A stretch of DNA of 64,000 nucleotides from Thiobacillus sp. (GTDB lineage: Bacteria > Pseudomonadota > Gammaproteobacteria > Burkholderiales > Thiobacillaceae): positions 1 to 64,000 of the forward strand of contig JAIBEI010000047.1 of the NCBI GenBank assembly GCA_019459055.1, in the 5' to 3' direction. How positions within the stretch are numbered: position 1 is the stretch's first letter; each line of letters begins with the position of its first letter. The notes beneath the pieces are model-generated. The model did not search any database. It saw only the letters and a program-made list of their open reading frames with translations, and was not told the DNA's origin. The position numbers and the translations under genes were made by a program. This document shows positions 57,427-64,000 of the stretch, piece by piece.

Positions 57427-58645
57427 GCTCGGCAGCGGGCAGCAACGACCCGTCGGACAAAGGTTCAGGAAGCGGACAGCGTTCGGCGTCTCCCGTGTGG
57501 CGCGCCAGAAACGCACGCACCTGCCCGTCGTTTTCTTCATTGAAGAGGGAGCAAGTGGCGTAAAGCAATGTACCACCCGGGGCCAGCAGTCGCCAGAGCG
57601 CCTCCAGCATAACGGCCTGCTGCGCGGCAAATTGAGGGATATCGTCGGGGCGGCGCAGCCACTTGATGTCGGGGTTGCGGCGCACCACGCCGGAGGCGCT
57701 GCACGGCACGTCGGCCAGGATACGGTCGAACGGCCGGCCATCCCACCAGGCATCGGGCTGCGCGGCGTCGCCCTGAATGAGCGTGGCGGAGCGTTGCAGC
57801 CGGTTGAGGTTTTCCTCCACCCGCGCCAGCCGCGTGACGTCAAGGTCGAGCGCGGTCAGGCTCGCCTCGGCGCGCTCCAGGATGTGGCCGGTCTTGCCGC
57901 CGGGCGCAGCGCAGGCATCGAGCACACGTTCGCCCGGCTGCGCATCCAGCAGACGCGCCGCCCACTGCGCCCCGGCGTCCTGCACCGACACGTCGCCCTG
58001 ATCGAAGCCGGGAAGCGTGTGCACTGGCACCGCCTTGTCGAGGGTGACCGCATCCGGGCCGGTTTGCCACGCCGGCAGGCCGGCCTCCGCCAGACGCTGC
58101 AGGTAGCTCGCCACGTCGCCGTGGCGGCAATTGACGCGCAGGGTGAACGGCGGATGCTGCTGGCTGGCTTCGAGAATGCCCTGCCAGTGCGCGGGATGTT
58201 CGGCCTGCAGTTTGGCGATCCACCAGTCGGGATGCGACCAGCGCGCGCGCGGCTGCTCGTCCGCAAGCTTTTCCAGCTCGGCGCGGCGACGCTGAAAATT
58301 ACGCAGCACCGCGTTGGCCAGCCCGCGCCGCCAGCCCTCGCCCGCCGCGGTGACCGCGTTGTGCACCACGGCATGCGCCGGTGCCCGGGTGTAGGCCAGC
58401 TGGTATAGCGCCACGCGCAGCAGCCAGCCAAGCTCGGGGTCGGTCAGCGGGCGCTCCAGCAGCGCCTCCAGCCAGGCATCCAGGCGCCCCAGATGGCGCA
58501 GGCTGCCGTACACGATGTCCTGCAGGGCGCCGCGCTCGCCCGGCGTTTCCAGTTGGTGCAGGCGCCGCGGCAGCACCTGGTGCAGCGCCGCGCCAGCAAG
58601 CACTTCTTCGAGCGCGCCGGCGGCCAGTTTTTGCAGATTACGCAT
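57389..58645 (-). CDS. rsmB: 16S rRNA m5C967 methyltransferase RsmB
   Basis: 418 aa. An N-terminal NusB-like helical domain (residues 1-140) is followed by a class I methyltransferase domain with V-L-D-A-C-A-A-P-G-G-K-T (SAM-binding) near 240, D-V-P-C-S-A-S-G (catalytic Cys) near 318 and the T-C-S-L-F (second Cys) near 370. It modifies C967 in helix 31 of 16S rRNA. It lies downstream of fmt on the same strand, the conserved def-fmt-rsmB order. Confidence 0.95.
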   Translation of the reverse strand: MRNLQKLAAGALEEVLAGAALHQVLPRRLHQLETPGERGALQDIVYGSLRHLGRLDAWLEALLERPLTDPELGWLLRVALYQLAYTRAPAHAVVHNAVTAAGEGWRRGLANAVLRNFQRRRAELEKLADEQPRARWSHPDWWIAKLQAEHPAHWQGILEASQQHPPFTLRVNCRHGDVASYLQRLAEAGLPAWQTGPDAVTLDKAVPVHTLPGFDQGDVSVQDAGAQWAARLLDAQPGERVLDACAAPGGKTGHILERAEASLTALDLDVTRLARVEENLNRLQRSATLIQGDAAQPDAWWDGRPFDRILADVPCSASGVVRRNPDIKWLRRPDDIPQFAAQQAVMLEALWRLLAPGGTLLYATCSLFNEENDGQVRAFLARHTGDAERCPLPEPLSDGSLLPAAEHDGFFYALLRKT

Positions 58646-58766
58646 GGTGGGACATGCCCCGGTTAGTCGGTTGATTCATGGGATTCCAGCCGCAGCGATG
58701 AGCGGCGGATGATAGCAGGACGCGCGCGAATCGCCGGATGCCGACACCGGCGGCCCGAAGCGGGTC

Positions 58767-59738
58767 TCAGACGCCGAAATGGGTGCCGGCCGGCAACGGC
58801 CGGCCGGCAAGAAACGCCGCGGCCGTCATCCGTTTACCACCCGCTGGCTGAAGCTCCTGCAAGGCCAGCGCGCCGCCGCCGCAGGCGACCAGCAGCCGGT
58901 CCGCCTCCGCAAGCAGCACGGTGCCGGCTTCATGCGATCTTTCCTGGGCGGGAGCCCGTAGAACGCCGGCGTCCTTTGGGGCGCCCGAGCCGGCGACAAG
59001 GTGCGCCGACCAGATCTTCAACGGCGCGCCGTCCAGCAGCGTCCATGCGCCGGGCACCGGATTGTAGGCGCGCACCGCACGCGCCAGCGCGTCGGCGGGC
59101 TGGCGCCAGTCGAGCCGGGCTTCTTCCTTGCTCAGTTTGGCGGCGTAGGTGGCTTGGGCGTCGTCCTGCGCCTGCGGCACCAGCGCGGGATGATTCGCCA
59201 GCGCCGCGACGATCGCGGCGGCGCCGGCGGCGGCCAGGGTGTCGTGCAGGCTGGCGGCGGTATCGGTTTCTAGGATCGGCACCACCGTTTTGGAGAGCAT
59301 CGCCCCGGTGTCGAGCCCGGCGTCCATCTGCATGATGGTGATGCCGGTCTCCAGGTCGCCCGCCAGGATCGCGTGCTGGATCGGCGCCGCACCGCGCCAG
59401 CGCGGCAGCAGCGAGGCGTGGATGTTGAGGCAGCCCAGGCGCGGCAGGTCCAACACCGCCTGCGGCAGAATCAGGCCGTAGGCGGCGACCACCATGACAT
59501 CGGCATCCGCTGCGCGCAGTACGGCCTCGGCCTCGGCCGTTCTCAGGCTGGCGGGCTGAACCAGCGACAGGCCACGCGCCAGCGCCGCCTGCTTGACCGC
59601 GCTGGGCGCGAGCTTCATGCCGCGCCCGGCCGGACGGTCGGGCTGGGTCAGCACCAGGGCGATATCGTGCCCGGCGGCGGCCAGGGCGTTGAGGGCGGCC
59701 GCCGCAAACGGCGGCGTGCCGGCAAAGACGATGCGCAC
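58767..59738 (-). CDS. fmt: Methionyl-tRNA formyltransferase
   Basis: 323 aa. It formylates initiator Met-tRNA using 10-formyl-THF. The N-terminal Rossmann domain starts V-F-A-G-T-P-x-F-A-A. The catalytic loop [16 protein letters not shown] contains the Asn-His-Ser/Arg set, and D-x-G-L-D-T-G follows. The C-terminal OB fold binds the tRNA (residues about 205-315). It begins 8 bases after the def stop and is co-transcribed with it. Confidence 0.96.
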   Translation of the reverse strand: MRIVFAGTPPFAAAALNALAAAGHDIALVLTQPDRPAGRGMKLAPSAVKQAALARGLSLVQPASLRTAEAEAVLRAADADVMVVAAYGLILPQAVLDLPRLGCLNIHASLLPRWRGAAPIQHAILAGDLETGITIMQMDAGLDTGAMLSKTVVPILETDTAASLHDTLAAAGAAAIVAALANHPALVPQAQDDAQATYAAKLSKEEARLDWRQPADALARAVRAYNPVPGAWTLLDGAPLKIWSAHLVAGSGAPKDAGVLRAPAQERSHEAGTVLLAEADRLLVACGGGALALQELQPAGGKRMTAAAFLAGRPLPAGTHFGV

Positions 59739-59746
59739 GGGCCGGC

Positions 59747-60280
59747 TCAGAGCGACGCGCGCACCGGCGCGGCATCGGGCCGGTGTTCGCGCGCCTGTTT
59801 GGCCAGTTTGGCCCTGATGCGGTTGCGTTTGAGGTTGGACAGATAATCGACGAACACCTTGCCCATCAGGTGATCCATTTCATGCTGGATGCATACCGCC
59901 AGCAGGCCGTCGGCGTCCAGCTCGAAGGACTTGCCAGCGCGATCGAGCGCACGCACGGTGACGCGCTCGGCGCGCTGGACCCGGTCGAAAACGCCGGGCA
60001 CCGACAGGCAGCCTTCCTCGCTTTCCTCGCGCCCCGACTGGGCGACGATTTCAGGATTGATGAAGACGCGCAGCGCATCATGGGTTTCGGAAATGTCGAT
60101 GACGATGATGCGCTCGTGGACGTTGATCTGTGTCGCCGCCAGGCCAATTCCGGGGGCCGCGTACATGGTCTCGGCCATGTCGTCGACCAGTTTGCGGATG
60201 CGCGCATCGACTGTGGCCACGGGCTTGGCGACGGTGTGCAGGCGGGCATCGGGATAATGCAAGATATCGAGTCTGGCCAT
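59747..60280 (-). CDS. def: Peptide deformylase
   Basis: 177 aa Fe(II)/Zn enzyme removing the formyl group from nascent chains. All three motifs are present: G-I-G-L-A-A-T-Q (near 44), E-G-C-L-S-V-P-G (Cys metal ligand, near 89) and Q-H-E-M-D-H (two His ligands and the catalytic Glu, near 132). A basic C-terminal tail follows (N-R-I-R-A-K). It is divergent from the LysM gene with a 160-base shared leader rich in AT. Confidence 0.96.
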   Translation of the reverse strand: MARLDILHYPDARLHTVAKPVATVDARIRKLVDDMAETMYAAPGIGLAATQINVHERIIVIDISETHDALRVFINPEIVAQSGREESEEGCLSVPGVFDRVQRAERVTVRALDRAGKSFELDADGLLAVCIQHEMDHLMGKVFVDYLSNLKRNRIRAKLAKQAREHRPDAAPVRASL

Positions 60281-60440
60281 AAAAAAGGTTTACGAATGAA
60301 GGAGCTGGGTGCACACTTTGATGCGAAATCCGCATCCAAATTTGCAACGCCCTAAATATAAGGCGGCGGATAGCCGTAAGCTAAGCGCACAGTATATTTT
60401 CAACGCAAAATTAGACAAGATTTAAGTGGAGGGTTCCCCC

Positions 60441-61712
60441 GTGCGTCAATTCGTTATTTCTCTTGCCCTGTTGCTGGCGATGCCTGCGTTGGCCGACACC
60501 CTGAAACTGCAGGACAACGCGCCCGACACCTATGTCGTGGTCAAGGGCGACACCCTGTGGGACATCTCCGGACGTTTTCTCAAGGATCCGTGGCGCTGGC
60601 CGCAAATCTGGAACCTGAATCGCGAGGAGATCAAGAATCCGCACTGGATCTATCCCGGTGACCTCGTCGTGCTCGACCGCAGCGGCACGGAACCGCGGCT
60701 GTCGCTGGTCAAGGGCGGCAGCAACGGCCTGCCGACGGTCAAGCTGTCGCCCGGCGTACGCGCAACCGACATCGGGGACGAAGCCATTCCCGCCATTCCG
60801 ATCAGTGCCATCCACGCCTTTTTGAACCAGCCGCTCCTGGTCAGCGATGACATGCTTGAAAAAGCACCGCAGATCATCGGCAGCAACGAAGAGCGCGTCA
60901 TCATGACCTCCGGCGATACCGTTTACGCGACCAGCGATGAATCGGGCACCACGCGGTGGCAGGTTTATCGCAAAGGCCAGGCGCTGACGAATCCGGACGA
61001 TGGCGAGCTTCTCGGCCATGAAGCGGAATATCTGGGCGACGCGGAAACCGTGACGCCCGGCAACCCGCAAAAACTGCAGATCACCCGGGTTAGTCAGGAA
61101 ATCCTCCCCCAGGACAAGCTGATCCCGGCCCGGGAAGTTACCCAGTTCGAGTTTGTGCCGCACGCTCCGGAAAAGCCAATTTCCGGCAAAGTGATTTCTG
61201 CCTACGGATTGACGGGGCACGCGAACGCGGGACGTTACCAGACCGTCGTCATCAATCGCGGCGCTCAAGACGGCCTCGAACCGGGCCATGTGCTGGCCGT
61301 TTACCGTGCCGGCAAAGTGGTCAAAATCGACAAGGCCGGGCGCCAGCGCTGGGTTTATCTGGATTCCGGTTGCATCAAGCCCGGAGAAGAGGTCAGCTAC
61401 GACCAGTTTTACCAGCCCGGCAAGGTGATGGAAGACTGCAGTCCAAGCGCAGAAGTGCAAGCAGGCCCCTGGGCCTACCTGGACGTGGGCTGCCTGAAGC
61501 CGGGCAAGAAGGTCAGCTTCAACCAGTTCTTCGACCCCAGGGAAGTCTACGATCGGGGATGCACGGACAAAAAACAGACCGAATCGGTGCAGCTTCCGGA
61601 TGCGCGAACGGGCCTGGTCATGGTGTACCGCGTGTTCGACCGCGTGTCGTACGCGCTCATCATGCAGTCCGAGCGGCCGGTCTACCTGCTCGACACGGTG
61701 AAAAACCCCTGA
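60441..61712 (+). CDS. Secreted LysM-domain protein
   Basis: 423 aa. A signal peptide (residues 1 to about 18, ending M-P-A-L-A-D) is followed by a LysM domain (about 33-80) with V-V-V-K-G-D-T-L-W-D-I-S and N-P-H-W-I-Y-P-G-D, which binds peptidoglycan. Residues 304 to about 379 contain two 40-residue units, each W-(V/A)-Y-L-D-x-G-C-(I/L)-K-P-G followed by V-S-x-x-Q-F-x-x-P and a Cys, an internal duplication. I prefer the GTG at 60441, which begins the signal peptide and has GGAGG upstream, over the GTG at 60426. It lies before dprA, as usual in betaproteobacteria. Confidence 0.85.
   Translation: MRQFVISLALLLAMPALADTLKLQDNAPDTYVVVKGDTLWDISGRFLKDPWRWPQIWNLNREEIKNPHWIYPGDLVVLDRSGTEPRLSLVKGGSNGLPTVKLSPGVRATDIGDEAIPAIPISAIHAFLNQPLLVSDDMLEKAPQIIGSNEERVIMTSGDTVYATSDESGTTRWQVYRKGQALTNPDDGELLGHEAEYLGDAETVTPGNPQKLQITRVSQEILPQDKLIPAREVTQFEFVPHAPEKPISGKVISAYGLTGHANAGRYQTVVINRGAQDGLEPGHVLAVYRAGKVVKIDKAGRQRWVYLDSGCIKPGEEVSYDQFYQPGKVMEDCSPSAEVQAGPWAYLDVGCLKPGKKVSFNQFFDPREVYDRGCTDKKQTESVQLPDARTGLVMVYRVFDRVSYALIMQSERPVYLLDTVKNP
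61350..61577 (+). repeat. Internal 120-bp duplication in the LysM gene
   Basis: Units at about 61350-61469 and 61470-61577 are offset by exactly 120 bases (40 codons). The conserved W-x-Y-L-D-x-G-C and C-x-K-P-G peptides make two cysteine-containing modules. DNA identity is moderate, so the duplication is not very recent. Confidence 0.75.
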
Positions 61713-61742
61713 GCATGCACGCGCCCGAAAGACACATCGAGC

Positions 61743-62810
61743 GTGCCTGACGCCTGGCTGCGCCTCGCCCTCGCCCCAGGCGTCGGCAACACCAGCCTGA
61801 TCCGCCTGCTGACGGCCTTCGGTTCCCCGGAGGCCGTTTTGGCGTCCGGGCGCGGCGCGCTGACGGCGCATCTTTCCCGCGCACAATGCGACGCGTTGCT
61901 GGACGAACCCGACACCGCGCTGCTGGACGCCGCGCACGCCTGGCTCGCCCAGCCCGGCAACAGCCTGATGACGCTGGCGGACGAGGACTATCCGAAAAGT
62001 CTGCTCGAGATCGCCGATCCCCCCGCCGTGCTGTATTGCAAGGGGCGGCGCAACCTGTTGAGCCAGCCCTGCCTCGGCATCGTCGGCAGCCGCAACGCCA
62101 CGCCGCAGGGGGTGCGCGACGCCGAGGCATTCGCCCACGCGCTGTCCGACGCCGGACTCACCATCGTCAGCGGGCTGGCACTCGGCATCGACGCCGCCGC
62201 ACACCGCGGCGGGCTGGCCGGCGCCGGCTCGAGCGTTGCCATCATCGGCACCGGGCTCGATCGCATCTATCCCGCGCGCAACAAGGCACTGGCGCACCAG
62301 CTGGCTGAAAACGGGCTGATCGTATCGGAGTTCGCACTCGGAACGGCCCCCCTGCCCGGCCACTTTCCGCGCCGCAACCGGCTGATCAGCGGCTTGAGCC
62401 GCGGCGTGCTGGTGGTGGAAGCTGCGCCCAACAGCGGTTCGCTGATCACCGCCCGGGTGGCGACCGAACAGGGGCGCGAGGTGTTCGCCATTCCCGGTTC
62501 GATCCATTCGCCGCTGGCGCGCGGCTGCCATGCATTGATCAAGCAGGGCGCCAAGCTGGTCGAATCCGCCGCCGACATTCTCGACGAACTGGCGTGGCAG
62601 CAGCGGCTGGCATCGCCGGTATTGCGGGTGCTGGCCGAAACCCGGTCTGACCCAATACTGGATGCGCTGGACGGCGCGCCGACCACCCTTGACACGCTGG
62701 CACAAAGAACCGGGTTGACGCTGGAAGCGCTTTCAGCGAAGCTGTTGGCGCTTGAACTGGACGGGCGGATTGCTTCCTTGCCCGGCGGGCGTTACCAAAA
62801 AATTCACTGA
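61743..62810 (+). CDS. dprA: DNA processing protein DprA
   Basis: 355 aa. It protects incoming single-stranded DNA and loads RecA during natural transformation. The Rossmann-like domain shows G-I-V-G-S-R-N-A-T near residue 118, S-G-L-A-L-G-I-D-A-A-A-H and G-T-G-L-D-R-I-Y-P, then F-P-R-R-N-R-L-I-S-G-L. The C-terminal winged-helix DML1-like domain (about 295-355) is present. The frame opens with GTG at 61743, 30 bases after the LysM stop; no ATG fits better. Confidence 0.95.
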   Translation: MPDAWLRLALAPGVGNTSLIRLLTAFGSPEAVLASGRGALTAHLSRAQCDALLDEPDTALLDAAHAWLAQPGNSLMTLADEDYPKSLLEIADPPAVLYCKGRRNLLSQPCLGIVGSRNATPQGVRDAEAFAHALSDAGLTIVSGLALGIDAAAHRGGLAGAGSSVAIIGTGLDRIYPARNKALAHQLAENGLIVSEFALGTAPLPGHFPRRNRLISGLSRGVLVVEAAPNSGSLITARVATEQGREVFAIPGSIHSPLARGCHALIKQGAKLVESAADILDELAWQQRLASPVLRVLAETRSDPILDALDGAPTTLDTLAQRTGLTLEALSAKLLALELDGRIASLPGGRYQKIH

Positions 62811-62814
62811 CACT

Positions 62815-63261
62815 ATGCTCGACATTCTGGTTTACCTCTACGAAAGCTTCCGCATGGCGGAGTTGGCGCCCGATCGTGACGCGCTGGAAAAGCGCCTGTT
62901 TGCCGCCGGTTTCGAAGAAGCCGACATCAACGCCGCGCTCGACTGGTACGCCAACCTCTCCGGCAGCGCCACCCACGAGCGGCTGGCGCTGGCCTTCGAC
63001 CGCCATTACGCGCCCGAAGAGCTGGAGCGCCTGAACGACGCCTGCCGCAACGAACTGACCTACCTGGTCTGTGCGCAGGTGCTCGACCCCGAATCGCGCG
63101 AATGGGTGATTTCCGGTCTGATGGCGCTGGGCGGCGAAGACATCGAACCCGACCACGTGCGCTGGATGACCCTGATCGTGCTTTGGAGCCGCGGGCTGAT
63201 CGAACACTTCACCCACCTGGAAGACATGCTGCTGAACCACGAGCCAGGACGTCTGCATTAA
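62815..63261 (+). CDS. smg: Smg family protein (DUF494)
   Basis: 148 aa. It begins M-L-D-I-L-V-Y-L-Y-E-S, the hallmark of the Smg/DUF494 family found between dprA and topA in beta- and gammaproteobacteria. Helical and acidic; no signal peptide. The function is not established. It starts 4 bases after dprA. A longer open frame upstream (from 62752) overlaps dprA and is not used. Confidence 0.93.
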   Translation: MLDILVYLYESFRMAELAPDRDALEKRLFAAGFEEADINAALDWYANLSGSATHERLALAFDRHYAPEELERLNDACRNELTYLVCAQVLDPESREWVISGLMALGGEDIEPDHVRWMTLIVLWSRGLIEHFTHLEDMLLNHEPGRLH

Positions 63262-63273
63262 TAAAGTAAAACC

Positions 63274-64000
63274 ATGTCCAAACTCGTCATCGTCGAATCG
63301 CCGTCCAAATCCAAAACGCTGAAAAAATACCTCGGCGCCGACTACGACATCCTCGCCAGCTACGGCCACGTGCGCGACCTGGAGCCGAAAACCGGCGCGA
63401 TCGATACTGAAAATTTCAGCATGAAATATCAGATCATCGAGCGCAACGCCAAACACGTCGAGGCCATCGTCAAGGCCGCCAAAAAGGCCGACGAAGTGCT
63501 GCTGGCAACCGACCCGGACCGCGAAGGTGAGGCGATTTCCTGGCATATCAGCGAAATCCTCAAGGAGCGCAAGGTCAAGACGCCGATGAAGCGGGTGGCC
63601 TTCTACGAGATCACCGAATCCGCGGTCCAGGACGCGGTGCGCAACCCGCGCGAGATCGCGACCGACCTGGTCAACGCACAGCAGGCACGGCGCGCGCTGG
63701 ATTATCTGGTCGGCTTCAACCTGTCGCCGCTGTTGTGGCGCAAGATCAGCCCGGGGCTGAGTGCCGGCCGCGTGCAGTCGCCCGCACTGCGCATGATCGT
63801 CGAGCGCGAGCTGGAGATCGAAGCCTTCGAGCCACGCGAATACTGGACACTGCACCTCGACACCCACAAAGGTACGCAGGCCTTCATCGCCAAGCTCACC
63901 CACTTCAAGGGCGAAAAGCTCGAACAGTTCACGGTCGAGCACGAGGCGCGCAGCAAGGAATGGCTGGCGATGCTGGAAGGCCGCGATGCCACGGTGATGC
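63274..64000 (+). CDS. topA: DNA topoisomerase I (partial, 5' end)
   Basis: The first 242 codons; the gene runs off the right edge. The N-terminus V-I-V-E-S-P-S-K-S-K-T (Glu in the TOPRIM metal site) and D-P-D-R-E-G-E-A-I near residue 88 are diagnostic, followed by Q-A-R-R-A-L-D-Y-L-V-G-F and S-A-G-R-V-Q-S-P-A-L-R. It relaxes negative supercoils by a type IA mechanism; the active-site Tyr lies beyond the window. It starts 12 bases after smg, so dprA-smg-topA is probably one operon. Confidence 0.97.
   Translation, partial: MSKLVIVESPSKSKTLKKYLGADYDILASYGHVRDLEPKTGAIDTENFSMKYQIIERNAKHVEAIVKAAKKADEVLLATDPDREGEAISWHISEILKERKVKTPMKRVAFYEITESAVQDAVRNPREIATDLVNAQQARRALDYLVGFNLSPLLWRKISPGLSAGRVQSPALRMIVERELEIEAFEPREYWTLHLDTHKGTQAFIAKLTHFKGEKLEQFTVEHEARSKEWLAMLEGRDATVM

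Noticed and set aside
60411-62705. 764-codon minus-strand open frame opposite the LysM and dprA genes
   Set aside because: It spans two well-supported genes on the other strand and has no family resemblance.

Overview
The window is about 64 kb of GC-rich bacterial chromosome. Gene content and order (gltBD, glrK-qseG-glrR, hemE, priA-argS-SPOR-dsbA, mobA, rho-trxA, argJ-DUF815-mutT/thiE, ntrYX-trkAH, rsmB-fmt-def-LysM-dprA-smg-topA) point to a betaproteobacterium, probably a Thiobacillus-like chemolithotroph. That placement is inference from family content and synteny; no rRNA is present.

Layout. (1) 1-7012 is the right part of an integrated mobile element: a co-directional, overlapping gene train (RadC-like protein, unknown 452-aa protein, AlpA-type regulator, small HTH protein, TOPRIM/DUF927 primase-helicase, two small proteins), then a non-genic stretch with four degenerate repeats. 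It ends in a tRNA 3'-end-like block (acceptor half matching tRNA-Ser) followed by a perfect hairpin terminator, as expected for an attachment site. The integrase and intact tRNA would lie left of base 1. (2) 7067-17570: an EEP-family hydrolase, glutamate synthase gltBD, and the glrK-qseG-glrR envelope two-component locus. (3) 17571-19360: small membrane and EF-hand secreted proteins behind two canonical sigma-54 promoters (GG-N10-GC) with upstream TGTC-N10-GACA boxes, the known GlrR site; this looks like a local GlrR/sigma-54 regulon. (4) 19377-29003: a FadL-type porin, hemE, a Tim44-like protein, priA, argS, a SPOR protein and dsbA. (5) 29058-33710: a coiled-coil protein, an orphan encapsulin-type ferritin, mobA, a membrane glycosyltransferase, an M48 protease and rpmE. 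(6) 33775-42644: rho, trxA, fdxA, the addB-addA repair nuclease pair and a methyltransferase. (7) 42708-48052: small genes, argJ, a truncated cytochrome c, DUF815 ATPase, a MutT-ThiE fusion and phoU. (8) 48232-60280, minus strand: yggX, a TPR protein, trkH-trkH-trkA, ntrX-ntrY, DUF4390, rsmB, fmt, def. (9) 60441-64000, plus strand: a LysM protein, dprA, smg and the start of topA.

Two observations stand out. One is the pair of sigma-54 promoters with GlrR-type operators directly downstream of glrR. The other is a short dispersed repeat (core GGGGCACCCACCGGCGTACC followed by CCTTGCGGGT) inserted without breaking the reading frame into argS, addA and, in the opposite orientation, the N-terminus of a glycosyltransferase gene. 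It behaves like a protein-coding mini-element and has related intergenic sequence after phoU.
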